DNA of 39,732 bases from an uncultured Rhodospirillales bacterium (GTDB lineage: Bacteria; Pseudomonadota; Alphaproteobacteria; Reyranellales; Reyranellaceae), in NCBI GenBank assembly GCA_902825855.1, contig CADECW010000010.1, positions 57,150 to 96,881 of the forward strand, in the 5' to 3' direction. Below, one piece after another: positions 1 to 8,092 of this stretch. Below the pieces are notes generated by a model that worked only from the letters and a program-made list of their open reading frames with translations, did not search any database and had not been told where the DNA came from. Position 1 is the first letter of the stretch. Each line of letters starts with the position of its first letter. The position numbers and the translations under genes are program-made.

Positions 1-141
1 GCTCGCTGCGGGACGCCGGATGGCGGGCCCGCCGAAGCGCCGCACATTCGGCGTCCGAAGCGCGCGCCCGACCCTGGGGCAAAACTGTGACGTCGATTGA
101 CAACGCTTGCGGCGTCGGCCGAATTGCCGTGGGGGCGAGCG

Positions 142-321
142 ATGCGCGAATTTCTTCAATTGCCGTTCACGTGTCACAGTTGCCACCACGCCTTCTCGGT
201 GCCGAAGGCGGAGCTGGACAAGAACGGACCTATTCACTGTCCAAAGTGCGCGGCGATCTTCCGATTGAAGAGAGAGCAGCTGAAGCACCTCGCGTCGGGT
301 CGGAAGCTGGCCGAGGACTGA
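142..321 (+). CDS. Small zinc-ribbon protein
   Basis: This is a 59-residue protein with two CxxC knuckles (CHSC near residue 11 and CPKC near residue 35) about 24 residues apart. The layout is that of a zinc ribbon of the MJ0042/zinc-finger type, so it probably binds one structural Zn. The rest is a basic and charged C-terminal helix. I chose the ATG at 142 because a purine-rich stretch (GGGGGCGAG, 131-139) precedes it. An in-frame upstream start at 97 would add 15 residues without recognisable motifs. It stands alone on the plus strand about 390 bases before the next gene. A role in nucleic-acid or protein binding is possible, but no function can be assigned from sequence. Confidence 0.6.
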   Translation: MREFLQLPFTCHSCHHAFSVPKAELDKNGPIHCPKCAAIFRLKREQLKHLASGRKLAED

Positions 322-450
322 TACCGGCGAATGCACCGATCAGCAGGCCCCTGATTGAGGGCCAGAATCTGCGTATTCTCATATTCGGTGCAAGATCTGG
401 TTGTGGGCCTCACCGCATCTCGCGCGTGCCTGCAGTTCGTGAATTTTCAC

Positions 451-472
451 GTATGTGCCCGATGTCACATAC
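451..472. promoter_or_regulatory. Perfect 7-bp inverted repeat, candidate operator
   Basis: The arms are GTATGTG (451-457) and CACATAC (466-472), separated by 8 bases. The spacing and symmetry suit a dimeric helix-turn-helix repressor better than a terminator, because no T-run follows. It lies about 240 bases upstream of the Bug-receptor start. It may instead be chance symmetry. Confidence 0.25.
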
Positions 473-496
473 GGGGCGCATATCTTGCCGCTAAAA

Positions 497-610
497 ATGC
501 ACATCGCGGTCACGCTGCGGCGCCTGGATCAGATCCTGGCGGAAGCCGCATCAACCGCGGTCTCGGACGATCGGCCATCGCGCATCGAGTTGTTGCCCTA
601 CGAGAGGTGA
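497..610 (+). CDS. Possible 37-residue short open frame, doubtful
   Basis: An ATG at 497 opens a 37-codon frame ending at TGA 608-610. The peptide has an amphipathic stretch (LRRLDQILAEAAST) but no domain I recognise. The ATG is preceded by an A-run (TAAAAATG) and not a clear Shine-Dalgarno. It would sit between the inverted repeat at 451-472 and the Bug-receptor gene, so it could be a leader peptide. It could equally be noise. Confidence 0.15.
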   Translation: MHIAVTLRRLDQILAEAASTAVSDDRPSRIELLPYER

Positions 611-714
611 AGCCACTTCGTTCACAGCTTGCCAGCTTGGAATCCTGCGCACTTCGCTCCGCTTCAGCCCCGTCGTCGGCAGCAACGATGGCCCTACGTG
701 CAGGGAGGAACGAC

Positions 715-1710
715 ATGGCCAAGATGCTTCGTCGTCGCACAGCCATCGCCGCGGCCCTTGCCGCAGGCACCCTCGCCGCCCCAATGCGGGTCTGGTCGAA
801 GGGAAACTATTTCGCCGAGCCAGCCTATCGCATCGTGGTGCCGTTCGCGGCAGGTGGCATCGCCGACTGCCTGGGTCACCTCGTAGCGCAGATACTCAAC
901 GAGTCGACGGGATCGACCTTCGTCATCGAGAACTGGAGCGGAAGGGGCGGCAACCTGAGTGCGGAGATCGTGGCCAAGGCCCGGCCCGACGGTCGGACGC
1001 TCCTGCTGGGCACCGTTGGCACAGCCGTGACCAACCAGTTCCTCTACAAGAACATTTCCTACGATTGCGAGCTGAGCTTCGCGCCCGTAGCGCTGGTTGC
1101 CGAGGTGACGAACCTGCTCGTCGTGCATCCGACGTTCCCGGCCAGGACGTTCGCGGAATTCGTCGACTACTGCAGACAGCACGGACGCGAGGAGCTTCAA
1201 TACGGTTCGCCGGGCAGGGGGGCCGCCGGTCACCTGACGATGGAGTATCTGCAGAGCCAGGCCGGCATCAAACTGAGGCATGTGCCTTATGGCAGCCGAT
1301 CCCGGATGTTGAGGGATCTGCTGGCCGGCAACCTCCCGATCGCGATGGACAACCTGCCGGCCTGCATGAGGTATGCCCGGTCGGGCGCGTTGCGTGCTCT
1401 GGCGGTAAGCTCGACCGCGCGCTGGTTCGCGGCACCCGACGTGCCCAGCATTGCCGAGCACGGCTATCCTGAGTTCGATTCCTCGCTCTGGTGGTACATC
1501 GCCGCTCCTGCGGGCACGCGTCTCGCGCACGTACGGATGCTTTCGGACAGGATCGTCCAGGGGCTCAAGTCCGAAGTCGCCATCCGCCGCATCCGCAACT
1601 GCGGCGCCTCCGAGCGTCCGGGCAACACCGAGGAGCTTGCACGGCACATCGACGCCGAGAGGGCCAAGTGGAGCAGGGTGATCGAGGAGGCTCATCTGAA
1701 GCCGCAGTAG
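715..1710 (+). CDS. Bug/TctC-family periplasmic solute receptor
   Basis: This 331-residue protein belongs to the Bug family, the extracytoplasmic receptors associated with tripartite tricarboxylate transporters. Visible family features are an N-terminal signal peptide (basic MAKMLRRR, then an Ala-rich core), the first-strand motif YRIVVPFAAGG near residues 37-47, a VIENWSGRGGN segment, a 'LLLGTVGTAVTN' turn and a C-terminal region rich in charged helices. Family length is about 320-330, so the protein is complete. The ATG at 715 is preceded by AGGGAGG (702-708). No TctA/TctB membrane genes are nearby, so the receptor is an orphan, as is common where this family is expanded. The ligand cannot be read from sequence; carboxylates are the usual cargo. 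Confidence 0.88.
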   Translation: MAKMLRRRTAIAAALAAGTLAAPMRVWSKGNYFAEPAYRIVVPFAAGGIADCLGHLVAQILNESTGSTFVIENWSGRGGNLSAEIVAKARPDGRTLLLGTVGTAVTNQFLYKNISYDCELSFAPVALVAEVTNLLVVHPTFPARTFAEFVDYCRQHGREELQYGSPGRGAAGHLTMEYLQSQAGIKLRHVPYGSRSRMLRDLLAGNLPIAMDNLPACMRYARSGALRALAVSSTARWFAAPDVPSIAEHGYPEFDSSLWWYIAAPAGTRLAHVRMLSDRIVQGLKSEVAIRRIRNCGASERPGNTEELARHIDAERAKWSRVIEEAHLKPQ

Positions 1711-1786
1711 TTGCCGGGCGTGCCTGAAGATCTGTCGCCGCAGCAGGTGGACGGCTGGCGCCGAACAGGCGCAGGATCGCTGCGGC

Positions 1787-2257
1787 ATGAGGATCGGCAT
1801 CATCTCCGACACGCACGGTCTGCTGCGGCCCGAGGCCGTCGAACGGCTGGCCGGCGTCGACCACATCATCCATGCCGGCGACATCGGCGCCCCCGAAGTG
1901 ATCGAGGGACTGCGCCGGATCGCGCCGGTGACGGCGATCAGGGGCAACGTCGACCGGGACGAGTGGGCGGCCGCGTATTCGCCGACGGAGTTCGTGAAGC
2001 TCGGCGGACGGTTCTTCCATGTGCTGCACGACGTCAATCAACTGGACCTCGACCCCGTGGCCGCAGGCATCGACGTGGTCGTTTCGGGTCATTCGCATCG
2101 CCCGAAGATCGAGACCGTCGACGGCGTGCTCTACCTCAATCCGGGAAGCGCGGGACCGCGCCGTTTCACCCTGCCGATCGCGCTGGCGACGCTGGAGCTG
2201 ACGGGCGATGCGATCCGGCCCAGCCTCCACGACGTAAGCAAGCGTGCCGCTGCCTGA
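1787..2257 (+). CDS. YfcE/MJ0936-type metallophosphoesterase
   Basis: This is a 156-residue calcineurin-like phosphoesterase of the small YfcE class. The metal-binding motifs appear in order: D8-T-H10, G31-D32, GN54VD, a central His near residue 81, and GHSH at 101-104. Residues ending in LNPGSAGPRR follow the last motif, as in the family. These enzymes hydrolyse phosphodiesters with a bimetal (often Mn) site in the cytoplasm. The natural substrate is generally unknown. AGGA at 1773-1776 supports the ATG at 1787. It is 76 bases downstream of the Bug receptor and 195 bases before hpnM, with no sign of coupling to either. Confidence 0.88.
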   Translation: MRIGIISDTHGLLRPEAVERLAGVDHIIHAGDIGAPEVIEGLRRIAPVTAIRGNVDRDEWAAAYSPTEFVKLGGRFFHVLHDVNQLDLDPVAAGIDVVVSGHSHRPKIETVDGVLYLNPGSAGPRRFTLPIALATLELTGDAIRPSLHDVSKRAAA

Positions 2258-2452
2258 TCAACGCCTGCTGTTCGGTTCGACGGCGACGCCGGCACGCTAT
2301 CGTCCAGGCAGCCTTTAAGCCCAAATTGAGGCAAGGTTCCCTTGGTTTTGGCCCGCCGGCACGGGCGCCAAGATGCCACGGCTACTTGTTTCGACGTGGC
2401 GATGCTCTAAATGACGCCCCTTGAGCCGTGAAAGGCCTTGAAGGAGAGATCC

Positions 2453-3076
2453 GTGTCGTCGTTCGTCAACCGTCGAAGTGTGCTGCGTCTGGCGACCGTC
2501 GCCGCCGTCGCTGTCCCCGGACTCGGCATCGTTGGAGCCGGACAGGCGCTGGCCGAACAGGACCCCGCCGCCCAGCTCGTCCAGATGGCCGCGAACCAGG
2601 CGATCGAGGTTGCCAGGGTCAACGCCGGCCCGGCGCGCGAGGCCGGCATCCGCCGCGTGCTCGAGTCCTATTTCGATCTCGCTTACATCGGCCGCGCGAC
2701 GCTTGGCAGCTACTGGAACCAGGCAACGCCCCAGCAGCGCGAGCGCTTCCTCAAGGCCTCTGCCAGCGTGGAGGCGCGTTCCTATGCCGAACGTTTCGGT
2801 CAATACCGTGGCCAGACCATCACGGTGGGCCGCATCAATCCCAAGGGAAGCGGCGTGTCCATCGTCGACAGCAGGCTGACCCAGACCAGTGGCGATCCGG
2901 TCACCGTCCAGTGGGAAGTGCGAAACGAAGGCCAGGGCTTACGCATCGTCGACGTCAGGACAGAGGGCGTCAGCATGGCCATGACCCGGCGGGCGGATTT
3001 CGTTTCCTACATTCGCAATCACGGCGGTCAGGTCGAACCGCTGATCGATGAATTGGAAGCTCGTGCGAACCGGTAA
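2453..3076 (+). CDS. hpnM: HpnM, hopanoid-associated Ttg2D/MlaC-like periplasmic protein
   Basis: This 207-residue exported protein belongs to the MlaC/Ttg2D (toluene tolerance) fold, which carries lipids through the periplasm. It opens with an NRRSVLRLA twin-arginine-like signal and a hydrophobic stretch ending near ALA-EQD. It then shows the family signatures: a region around VLESYFDLAYIGRATLGSYW, 'QQRERFLKAS', and a late GLRIVDVRTEGVSMAM block that matches the 'w.iyDv.ieGvSl' motif of MlaC-like proteins. The GTG at 2453 is chosen because AAGGAGAG (2441-2448) precedes it at ideal spacing; the in-frame TTG at 2438 lies upstream of that site. It is convergent with hpnN, leaving only 3 bases between the stop codons. 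Proximity to hpnN and the hpn operon supports the hopanoid-specific HpnM name over generic MlaC. Confidence 0.88.
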   Translation: MSSFVNRRSVLRLATVAAVAVPGLGIVGAGQALAEQDPAAQLVQMAANQAIEVARVNAGPAREAGIRRVLESYFDLAYIGRATLGSYWNQATPQQRERFLKASASVEARSYAERFGQYRGQTITVGRINPKGSGVSIVDSRLTQTSGDPVTVQWEVRNEGQGLRIVDVRTEGVSMAMTRRADFVSYIRNHGGQVEPLIDELEARANR

Positions 3077-3079
3077 TCT

Positions 3080-5689
3080 CTAAGCCGTTGCCGCGATCGT
3101 CCGGATCGGCGGCTGCGCGAGAAGGGCCGGCCGAAACAGCAGGGTGACGAGCAACTCCCAGCCCAGTGAGATCATCAGCAGCCGGCCCATGCTGGCGGTA
3201 CCGGGATGGCTCGACAGCCAAAGCGCGCCAAAGGCCGTCGCTGTCGTCATGGCGCTGAACACCACGGCGCGCATGAGGCTCGATTGCAGCATGGCCGTCT
3301 CGCCGGCGCGCCAGGCAAGCACGAAGTAGATGTTGAAGGCGACGCCGACGCCGAACAGCAGCGGCAGGGCAATGATGTTGGTGAAGTTCAGCGGCAGGTC
3401 GAGGGCCGCGCAGGTGCCGAACGTCAGAAGGCCGCTCAGCATGACAGGCAGCATGGTGAGCATGACGTCGCGCATCCGGCGCAGCATGGCAACCAGCAGC
3501 AGCGTTATGGCCACGAACGAGTAGGCTCCCGCCTGCAGGAAGGCCAGGACGATGCTCTCGCCCGACGCGGCGGTTGATATCGGCCATCCCGTCGCATCCG
3601 GCGAAATGGACTGGACCGCCGCTGCGAACCGCCGAAGCGATGCGTCGTCGAGGTCGTCCTTCGGCAGGACCAGCAGCCGGGCGCGGCCATCCACGGCTGT
3701 CCAGTCGGCAATGAGCTCGCGCGGCAAGGTCTCGATGGAGATCGGGCGGGCCTTCAACTCGGCCCGCACCTGGTCGAGCATTATCTTGAGGGGCGTAACG
3801 ACGGCTGCCGCCGCGGCACCGCGAACCTCCGGCGTGGCGGCTTTCAGACGATCGAGCGCGTCGGCGAGGCGGCGCGCCGAGGAGGCGGCGGCCGCATCCG
3901 GGCTGTGTTCCGCCGCCTGTCGCAGCGAGATTGCCGTCGCCCCGAGTCGCTGCTGCAACTCCGCGTCCGTTGCCGGCTGGGCGGGCTCGACATCGAGAAC
4001 CGGCTCGACGACATCCACGGCATCCCCGATCAGCACCAGCTTTTCCCGCTGGTTGTCAGGCATGAAGCTGTTGAGGCTGACGACGCGCGACACTTCCGGC
4101 AGGTCGGCCAGCCGGCGCGCCAGCGGCACCGCGTCGGCAAGCGACGGGGCCAGGATACTGATGGCGTCGAGGCTCCAGTTGCGATCGTTCTGCATGCCAT
4201 GCAGCGTCGCCATCGACTCGACCGTCGGACTTTTGAGGTTCAGCGGATTGTAGTCGAAACGCAGCAGCGGCAGCAGGGCCGAGGCCGCAATTGCGGCAAG
4301 CAGCGCCACGACCAGAACGGCACGGCGATGGCGATGCACGAGATCGTCGACCGGCGCCAACATGGTGAATCCGACCTCCCGCATCCCGGCTTGCGGCGCG
4401 CGCAGCAGGGTCAGAACTGCCGGCAGCAGGACGATGGTCAGCGTGAAGGCGACGATCATGCCGAGGCCGGCGATGGTTCCCAACTCGGCCACGCCGAGGT
4501 AGCTGGTCGGCAGGAAAGCGAAGAAGCCCACGCCGATCGCCGCGGCCGACAAGGCCAGCGCCTTGCCGATGGCCGTACCCGTCGCCACGAGCGCAGCATC
4601 GAGGTCCGGCTGGACGAGCCGTTCAGCAAGAGCCCGCACGCTGAACTGGATGCTGAAGTCGATACCGAGCCCGACGAACAGCGGGATGAAGGCGACGGAA
4701 ATCAGGTTGAAGCGGCCAACGGCCAGCAGGCCGATCGCTGCCGTGATGACCAGCCCGATCAAGGTAGTGCAGAGGATCGCAATCGTGATGCGCGTCGAGC
4801 GGACCGCCAGCCACAGAATTCCGATCAGCGCGGCAGCCATGGCAATCGTGATCAGGCCCGCATCGTCGGCAAGCGAGCCGAATTCCTCGTCCGCCAACGG
4901 CACCTGGCCCGTGAGACGTACGGTGACGCCATGCGCGGGATCAAGGTTCAATGTTCGCGCCATCGCGCGGATGGCGTCGCTCGCGCCCTGGCCCGGCTGC
5001 AACTGAGCGTAGTCCATCTCGGGCTGGACGAGAATGAGCCGTCGCTTGTCGGCGAGATCAGGTGCGTCGCCGGTGACCAGTGCGCGCCAGGAAAAATAGG
5101 CAGGCTCTCCCGCCACCGCCTTCTCGAACGTCGTTGCCAGCGCCTTGAGCTGGGGCTGGATGTCCTTGAGCTTGACGTCGCCGCCCTCGATGCCGAGCAG
5201 GGTGACGTTGAGCATCTTCATCGCCCCGGCCAGGCTGGGATCGGCGGCCAGCGCCGACAGGAGCGGCTGCACCTTGATCAGGGCGTCGGTCACCGACCGG
5301 ACGTCGTCCATCGGCAGCAGCAGCAGGCCGTTACGCTCGAAGAACCGGCCGCCATCGGGCTGGCGTACATTGTGGAAAAGATCGGTCCGCTGCCGCAGCG
5401 CCGAGGCGAGCCGCTTGGCCCCGTCGTCGGCGAGCTCCGGAGTCGCGCCGTCGACCACGATCATTGTCAGGTTCTGCAGTTGCGGGAATGCCTTGTCGAA
5501 CTCGATCCCGCGTTTGCGCCACTCCAGCGTCGGCGAGATCAACTGGCTGGTCTCGGCCGTCATGGCGAAGTTGTGTGCCAGATAAACGAAGGCCGCTGCT
5601 GCCGCCGCGAGCGCGGCGAGCAGCACGATCAGCGAATGCCGGATGCTGACCGCGACGATACGACCGACCAGCGAAGTGCCCGTGGACAA
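3080..5689 (-). CDS. hpnN: HpnN, hopanoid RND/MMPL-family transporter
   Basis: This is an 869-residue polytopic protein of the MMPL/RND superfamily. In Rhodopseudomonas palustris, HpnN is needed to move hopanoids from the inner to the outer membrane. One membrane helix (about 19-40) is followed by a periplasmic domain (about 41-275). A cluster of helices spans about 278-430, with the sterol-sensing-like motif FVGLGIDFSIQF near 338-349. A helix at about 455-475 is followed by a second periplasmic domain and a second helix cluster from about 725 to the end. The second cluster repeats the motif as FGVGVAFNIYF. This two-fold layout is typical of a full-length RND protein. The start is a TTG (5687-5689) with GAGG about 8 bases upstream. 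The gene is divergent from the first di-iron gene and convergent with hpnM. Confidence 0.93.
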   Translation of the reverse strand: MSTGTSLVGRIVAVSIRHSLIVLLAALAAAAAAFVYLAHNFAMTAETSQLISPTLEWRKRGIEFDKAFPQLQNLTMIVVDGATPELADDGAKRLASALRQRTDLFHNVRQPDGGRFFERNGLLLLPMDDVRSVTDALIKVQPLLSALAADPSLAGAMKMLNVTLLGIEGGDVKLKDIQPQLKALATTFEKAVAGEPAYFSWRALVTGDAPDLADKRRLILVQPEMDYAQLQPGQGASDAIRAMARTLNLDPAHGVTVRLTGQVPLADEEFGSLADDAGLITIAMAAALIGILWLAVRSTRITIAILCTTLIGLVITAAIGLLAVGRFNLISVAFIPLFVGLGIDFSIQFSVRALAERLVQPDLDAALVATGTAIGKALALSAAAIGVGFFAFLPTSYLGVAELGTIAGLGMIVAFTLTIVLLPAVLTLLRAPQAGMREVGFTMLAPVDDLVHRHRRAVLVVALLAAIAASALLPLLRFDYNPLNLKSPTVESMATLHGMQNDRNWSLDAISILAPSLADAVPLARRLADLPEVSRVVSLNSFMPDNQREKLVLIGDAVDVVEPVLDVEPAQPATDAELQQRLGATAISLRQAAEHSPDAAAASSARRLADALDRLKAATPEVRGAAAAAVVTPLKIMLDQVRAELKARPISIETLPRELIADWTAVDGRARLLVLPKDDLDDASLRRFAAAVQSISPDATGWPISTAASGESIVLAFLQAGAYSFVAITLLLVAMLRRMRDVMLTMLPVMLSGLLTFGTCAALDLPLNFTNIIALPLLFGVGVAFNIYFVLAWRAGETAMLQSSLMRAVVFSAMTTATAFGALWLSSHPGTASMGRLLMISLGWELLVTLLFRPALLAQPPIRTIAATA

Positions 5690-5838
5690 GCAGCGCCTCG
5701 AGGATTTGATGCGAAGACTGGCATGACACCACTAGGCATTCGTGCCGACTTTGCAACCCCATGTCTCCTGGTGTACCGACGCGATGGACAAATCGGGATT
5801 CGTGGCCATCAATAGGCAGCGACGGGGGCTTGCCTGAT

Positions 5839-6756
5839 ATGAAAATCGGATCCCTAGAGCATCGCGACACCTTCTGCTCGCACTTTGCGAGCACCTATCT
5901 CGACTACGATCCGGAGGCGCTGCCGTGGCCTGTCCTGGACGAGGCGGCGTTGCAGCGCCTCCGGCAGGTTCCCTTCTGGGAGGAGGTTTTCTACTCCGAG
6001 AGACGCGCCGGCGCGATCGTCGCGGCCTTCACCGAAACCGTGTCCGATCCGGTCCTGAAGGAGGCTCTGGCCCTGCAGGGCGAGGAGGAGACCCGGCATG
6101 CGAAGCTGATCCGCGTGATGGTGGAGAGATACGGGCTCGATGCCCCGGAGCGGCCCATCGACGACCTTGGCACGGACATCGAAACCAGCTTCAAGGATTT
6201 CGGCTTTGGCGAGTGTTTCGATTCGTTCGTGGGTTTCGGCCTGTTCAAGATCGCCTGGCAATCGGAATTCCTTCCCCGTGAAATCATGCAGATCTTTTCG
6301 ATGCTGATGTACGAGGAAACACGCCACATCGTTTTCTTCATCAACTGGATGGCCTACACGGAAGCCCGCAAGGGCTGGCTTGCAAGAACGGTCTCGCCGC
6401 TGGTGACCCTGCGCTACTACCTGCGGGCGCTTCACTACAAGATTCGCTTCGCGCGTCGTGGCCAGAAGGTCAACGACGGCAAGAACCTGGCGGCCATCCA
6501 GGTCGGCATGTTCCTCGACGGCTTCAATTTCCGGCGCTTCCTCGAAGACTGCTACGCCGAGAACAGCCGTCGCATGAGCGTCTTCGACCCGGAATTGCTG
6601 CGTCCCAGCTTTCTGCCGCAACTGACGGACGTTGCCCTCAAGGCGTTGCGCCTGTGGGGCAGACGAGCCGAGCTGGAGACGAGGTCGGGCCCGTTGCCAC
6701 CTCTCTATGGAGCGCATCCGGGCTCGGCGGCCACGCGGCAGCCGGAAAGCTCTTAG
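5839..6756 (+). CDS. Ferritin-like di-iron protein, paralogue 1, in the hopanoid locus
   Basis: This 305-residue helical protein has the full ligand set of a ferritin-like di-iron carboxylate site: E54 (YSERRAG), E84-x-x-H87 (EETRH), E125 (FGECFDSF) and E160-x-x-H163 (EETRH again). Proteins with this E...ExxH...E...ExxH pattern activate O2 to hydroxylate, desaturate or oxidise substrates; some are oxidases or scaffolds. The gene at 8093-9124 is co-linear with it over its whole length, including N-terminal ALQRLR and C-terminal CYAEN-RR...FDPELLRP blocks, so the two arose by duplication. The ATG at 5839 is chosen because the similarity to the paralogue begins immediately after it. It diverges from hpnN (149-base gap) and faces an SGNH-type gene. 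Function is unknown; action on hopanoids or other membrane lipids is an inference from position only. Confidence 0.75.
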   Translation: MKIGSLEHRDTFCSHFASTYLDYDPEALPWPVLDEAALQRLRQVPFWEEVFYSERRAGAIVAAFTETVSDPVLKEALALQGEEETRHAKLIRVMVERYGLDAPERPIDDLGTDIETSFKDFGFGECFDSFVGFGLFKIAWQSEFLPREIMQIFSMLMYEETRHIVFFINWMAYTEARKGWLARTVSPLVTLRYYLRALHYKIRFARRGQKVNDGKNLAAIQVGMFLDGFNFRRFLEDCYAENSRRMSVFDPELLRPSFLPQLTDVALKALRLWGRRAELETRSGPLPPLYGAHPGSAATRQPESS

Positions 6757-6780
6757 CAGCCTTCGCGACGATCGAGCCGA

Positions 6781-6812
6781 GCAGCGACGGCCTGGGCATC
6801 GGCCGGCGCTGC
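6781..6812. terminator. Candidate bidirectional hairpin between convergent genes
   Basis: A 6-bp outer stem (GCAGCG 6781-6786 with CGCTGC 6807-6812) and a 5-bp inner stem (CGGCC with GGCCG) are separated by one A/G mismatch, with an 8-base loop. It sits exactly between the stops of the first di-iron gene (6756) and the SGNH gene (6816). On the plus strand it is followed by TTCTCAAAA, only a weak U-tract, so efficiency is uncertain. Confidence 0.45.
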
Positions 6813-6815
6813 TTC

Positions 6816-7892
6816 TCAAAACTCACCGACCGAACGCTTCAATTGCTCGAAGAGCAGACGGTTGCCCTCGGCCGAGAAGTGCGCATCGCCGGGGATGAAG
6901 TACTTGCCCACCGCGACGTCCGGCGGCTCTTGGAAAAATGGCCCAAAACCGTCAAGGAAGCGTACACCGCGTTCGGCCGCCCACTGCCGCCAGTGAGTGA
7001 CCTGGATACTGTTGCGGTCGCCTGCCCTGACATTGTCGGCCCAGGGATAGACGACCAGGGTGAGCGTGCATTTCCACTCGCGGCAGATCTCGACGATCTT
7101 GTCGAGGTTCCTGCCCGCCAGCTCCAGCCCGCGGCGGCCCCATTCGTCCATGATCTTGGGATCGAGGCTCCAGCGCGCGCGCCAGCTCTCGTCGGGCGCG
7201 GCCGAGCCGAATGGCATGTCGAGCCAGACATTGTAGAGCAACCGGAAGGTCGCGAAGTTGCCGAGCAGGAACTGGCCGGTGTCGAACCAGTGGAAGGACG
7301 GCGCCATCGTGATCGTGCCATCCTCACCCTCGCGATAGATGATCGCCTCGTCGGTGATGTCCGACATGTCGAGGAAGACGTATATCTCGGCGGGCTTGAT
7401 GCCCAGTTTTTCCGCCGAGGCTCTGATCTTGCGATGGTAGATGACAGGGCTGAACGACAGCGCGCCCAGGTTCCACACTGCCTTGCCGTCCTTGGCGGCG
7501 TCGCACGCCATCAGCCCGGCGAAGGTTCTCTCATAGGGCACACCCAGACCTTCGGTGAAGGAATCGCCGATGACGAAGATGGCAGGCTTGCTCTTGTCGC
7601 CTTCGTCCGGCGCACAGGTGCCGGTCCGGAAGCCGTAGCGGTCGGTGCGAAAGGGATAAAGAACCTTGCCCCACGGCCGCATCGAATTCTGGTTCGGGGC
7701 GAGGTCATGATGCCAGGGGACTTTGATATAGGCCTGGGTATAGGCCGTCGCGGCGTCCCGCCAGTCGCGTTTCCAGTCCGAGAACACCGTGGCCAGCAGG
7801 ACGTAGTCCAGCACCAGGGTGATGGCGAAGATCGCACATACTTGGCCGACGATACGCAACACGCGCTTCGCAAGGTTGGGCTTGGATACCAT
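6816..7892 (-). CDS. Membrane-anchored SGNH hydrolase-like protein
   Basis: This 358-residue protein has one N-terminal membrane helix (about 12-36) and an SGNH/GDSL-type catalytic domain facing the periplasm. The nucleophile block is GDSFTEG (109-115, Ser111). The C-terminal acid/base pair is D336-A-H338 in GDAHFSAEGN. The layout resembles AlgX/DltD-like acyl-transfer or esterase proteins that modify envelope polymers or lipids. The ATG at 7892 gives a normal anchor; a TTG 36 bases further upstream is possible. It lies on the minus strand between the two paralogous di-iron genes, inside the hopanoid region. A second protein of the same architecture is encoded at 25343-26650. Whether it adds or removes an acyl group, and on what, cannot be told. 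Confidence 0.78.
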   Translation of the reverse strand: MVSKPNLAKRVLRIVGQVCAIFAITLVLDYVLLATVFSDWKRDWRDAATAYTQAYIKVPWHHDLAPNQNSMRPWGKVLYPFRTDRYGFRTGTCAPDEGDKSKPAIFVIGDSFTEGLGVPYERTFAGLMACDAAKDGKAVWNLGALSFSPVIYHRKIRASAEKLGIKPAEIYVFLDMSDITDEAIIYREGEDGTITMAPSFHWFDTGQFLLGNFATFRLLYNVWLDMPFGSAAPDESWRARWSLDPKIMDEWGRRGLELAGRNLDKIVEICREWKCTLTLVVYPWADNVRAGDRNSIQVTHWRQWAAERGVRFLDGFGPFFQEPPDVAVGKYFIPGDAHFSAEGNRLLFEQLKRSVGEF

Positions 7893-8092
7893 GCGGGCTC
7901 GGGGTCTCCAGTCGGCTGAGCAGGCCAATACAGCTTGGCCTAGATAGGGCGCCGGCGAGCCGAGGCAAGCGGTCGCGCATCATCATACTTGCACTGTGCA
8001 CGAAACGTAGGTCACCTCATCCAAAGGTGTAGTGTCGCGCGACGCGCCAAAGGGTATTCTCCCGCCGATTTCGAACCGAGGCGCGTACTTCG

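Larger units (their letters stand above)
322..714. other. Intergenic stretch with a small inverted repeat and one short open frame
   Basis: This 393-base gap separates the zinc-ribbon gene from the Bug-receptor gene. It contains a perfect 7-bp inverted repeat at 451-472 (listed separately). It also has an ATG-started open frame at 497-610 (37 codons) without a convincing ribosome binding site. The frame of the receptor gene stays open upstream to about 355, but that extension has no signal-peptide or family character. I treat it as non-coding leader. No RNA gene or terminator is evident. Confidence 0.4.

Noticed and set aside
1..90. 3' end of a gene entering from the left, ending at TGA 88-90
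   Set aside because: All three plus frames are open or nearly open over this short stretch and no motif distinguishes a coding frame.
3905..5815. A 636-codon open frame on the plus strand
   Set aside because: It is antisense to hpnN and consists largely of Gln, Arg, Asp and His. hpnN has the expected membrane topology.
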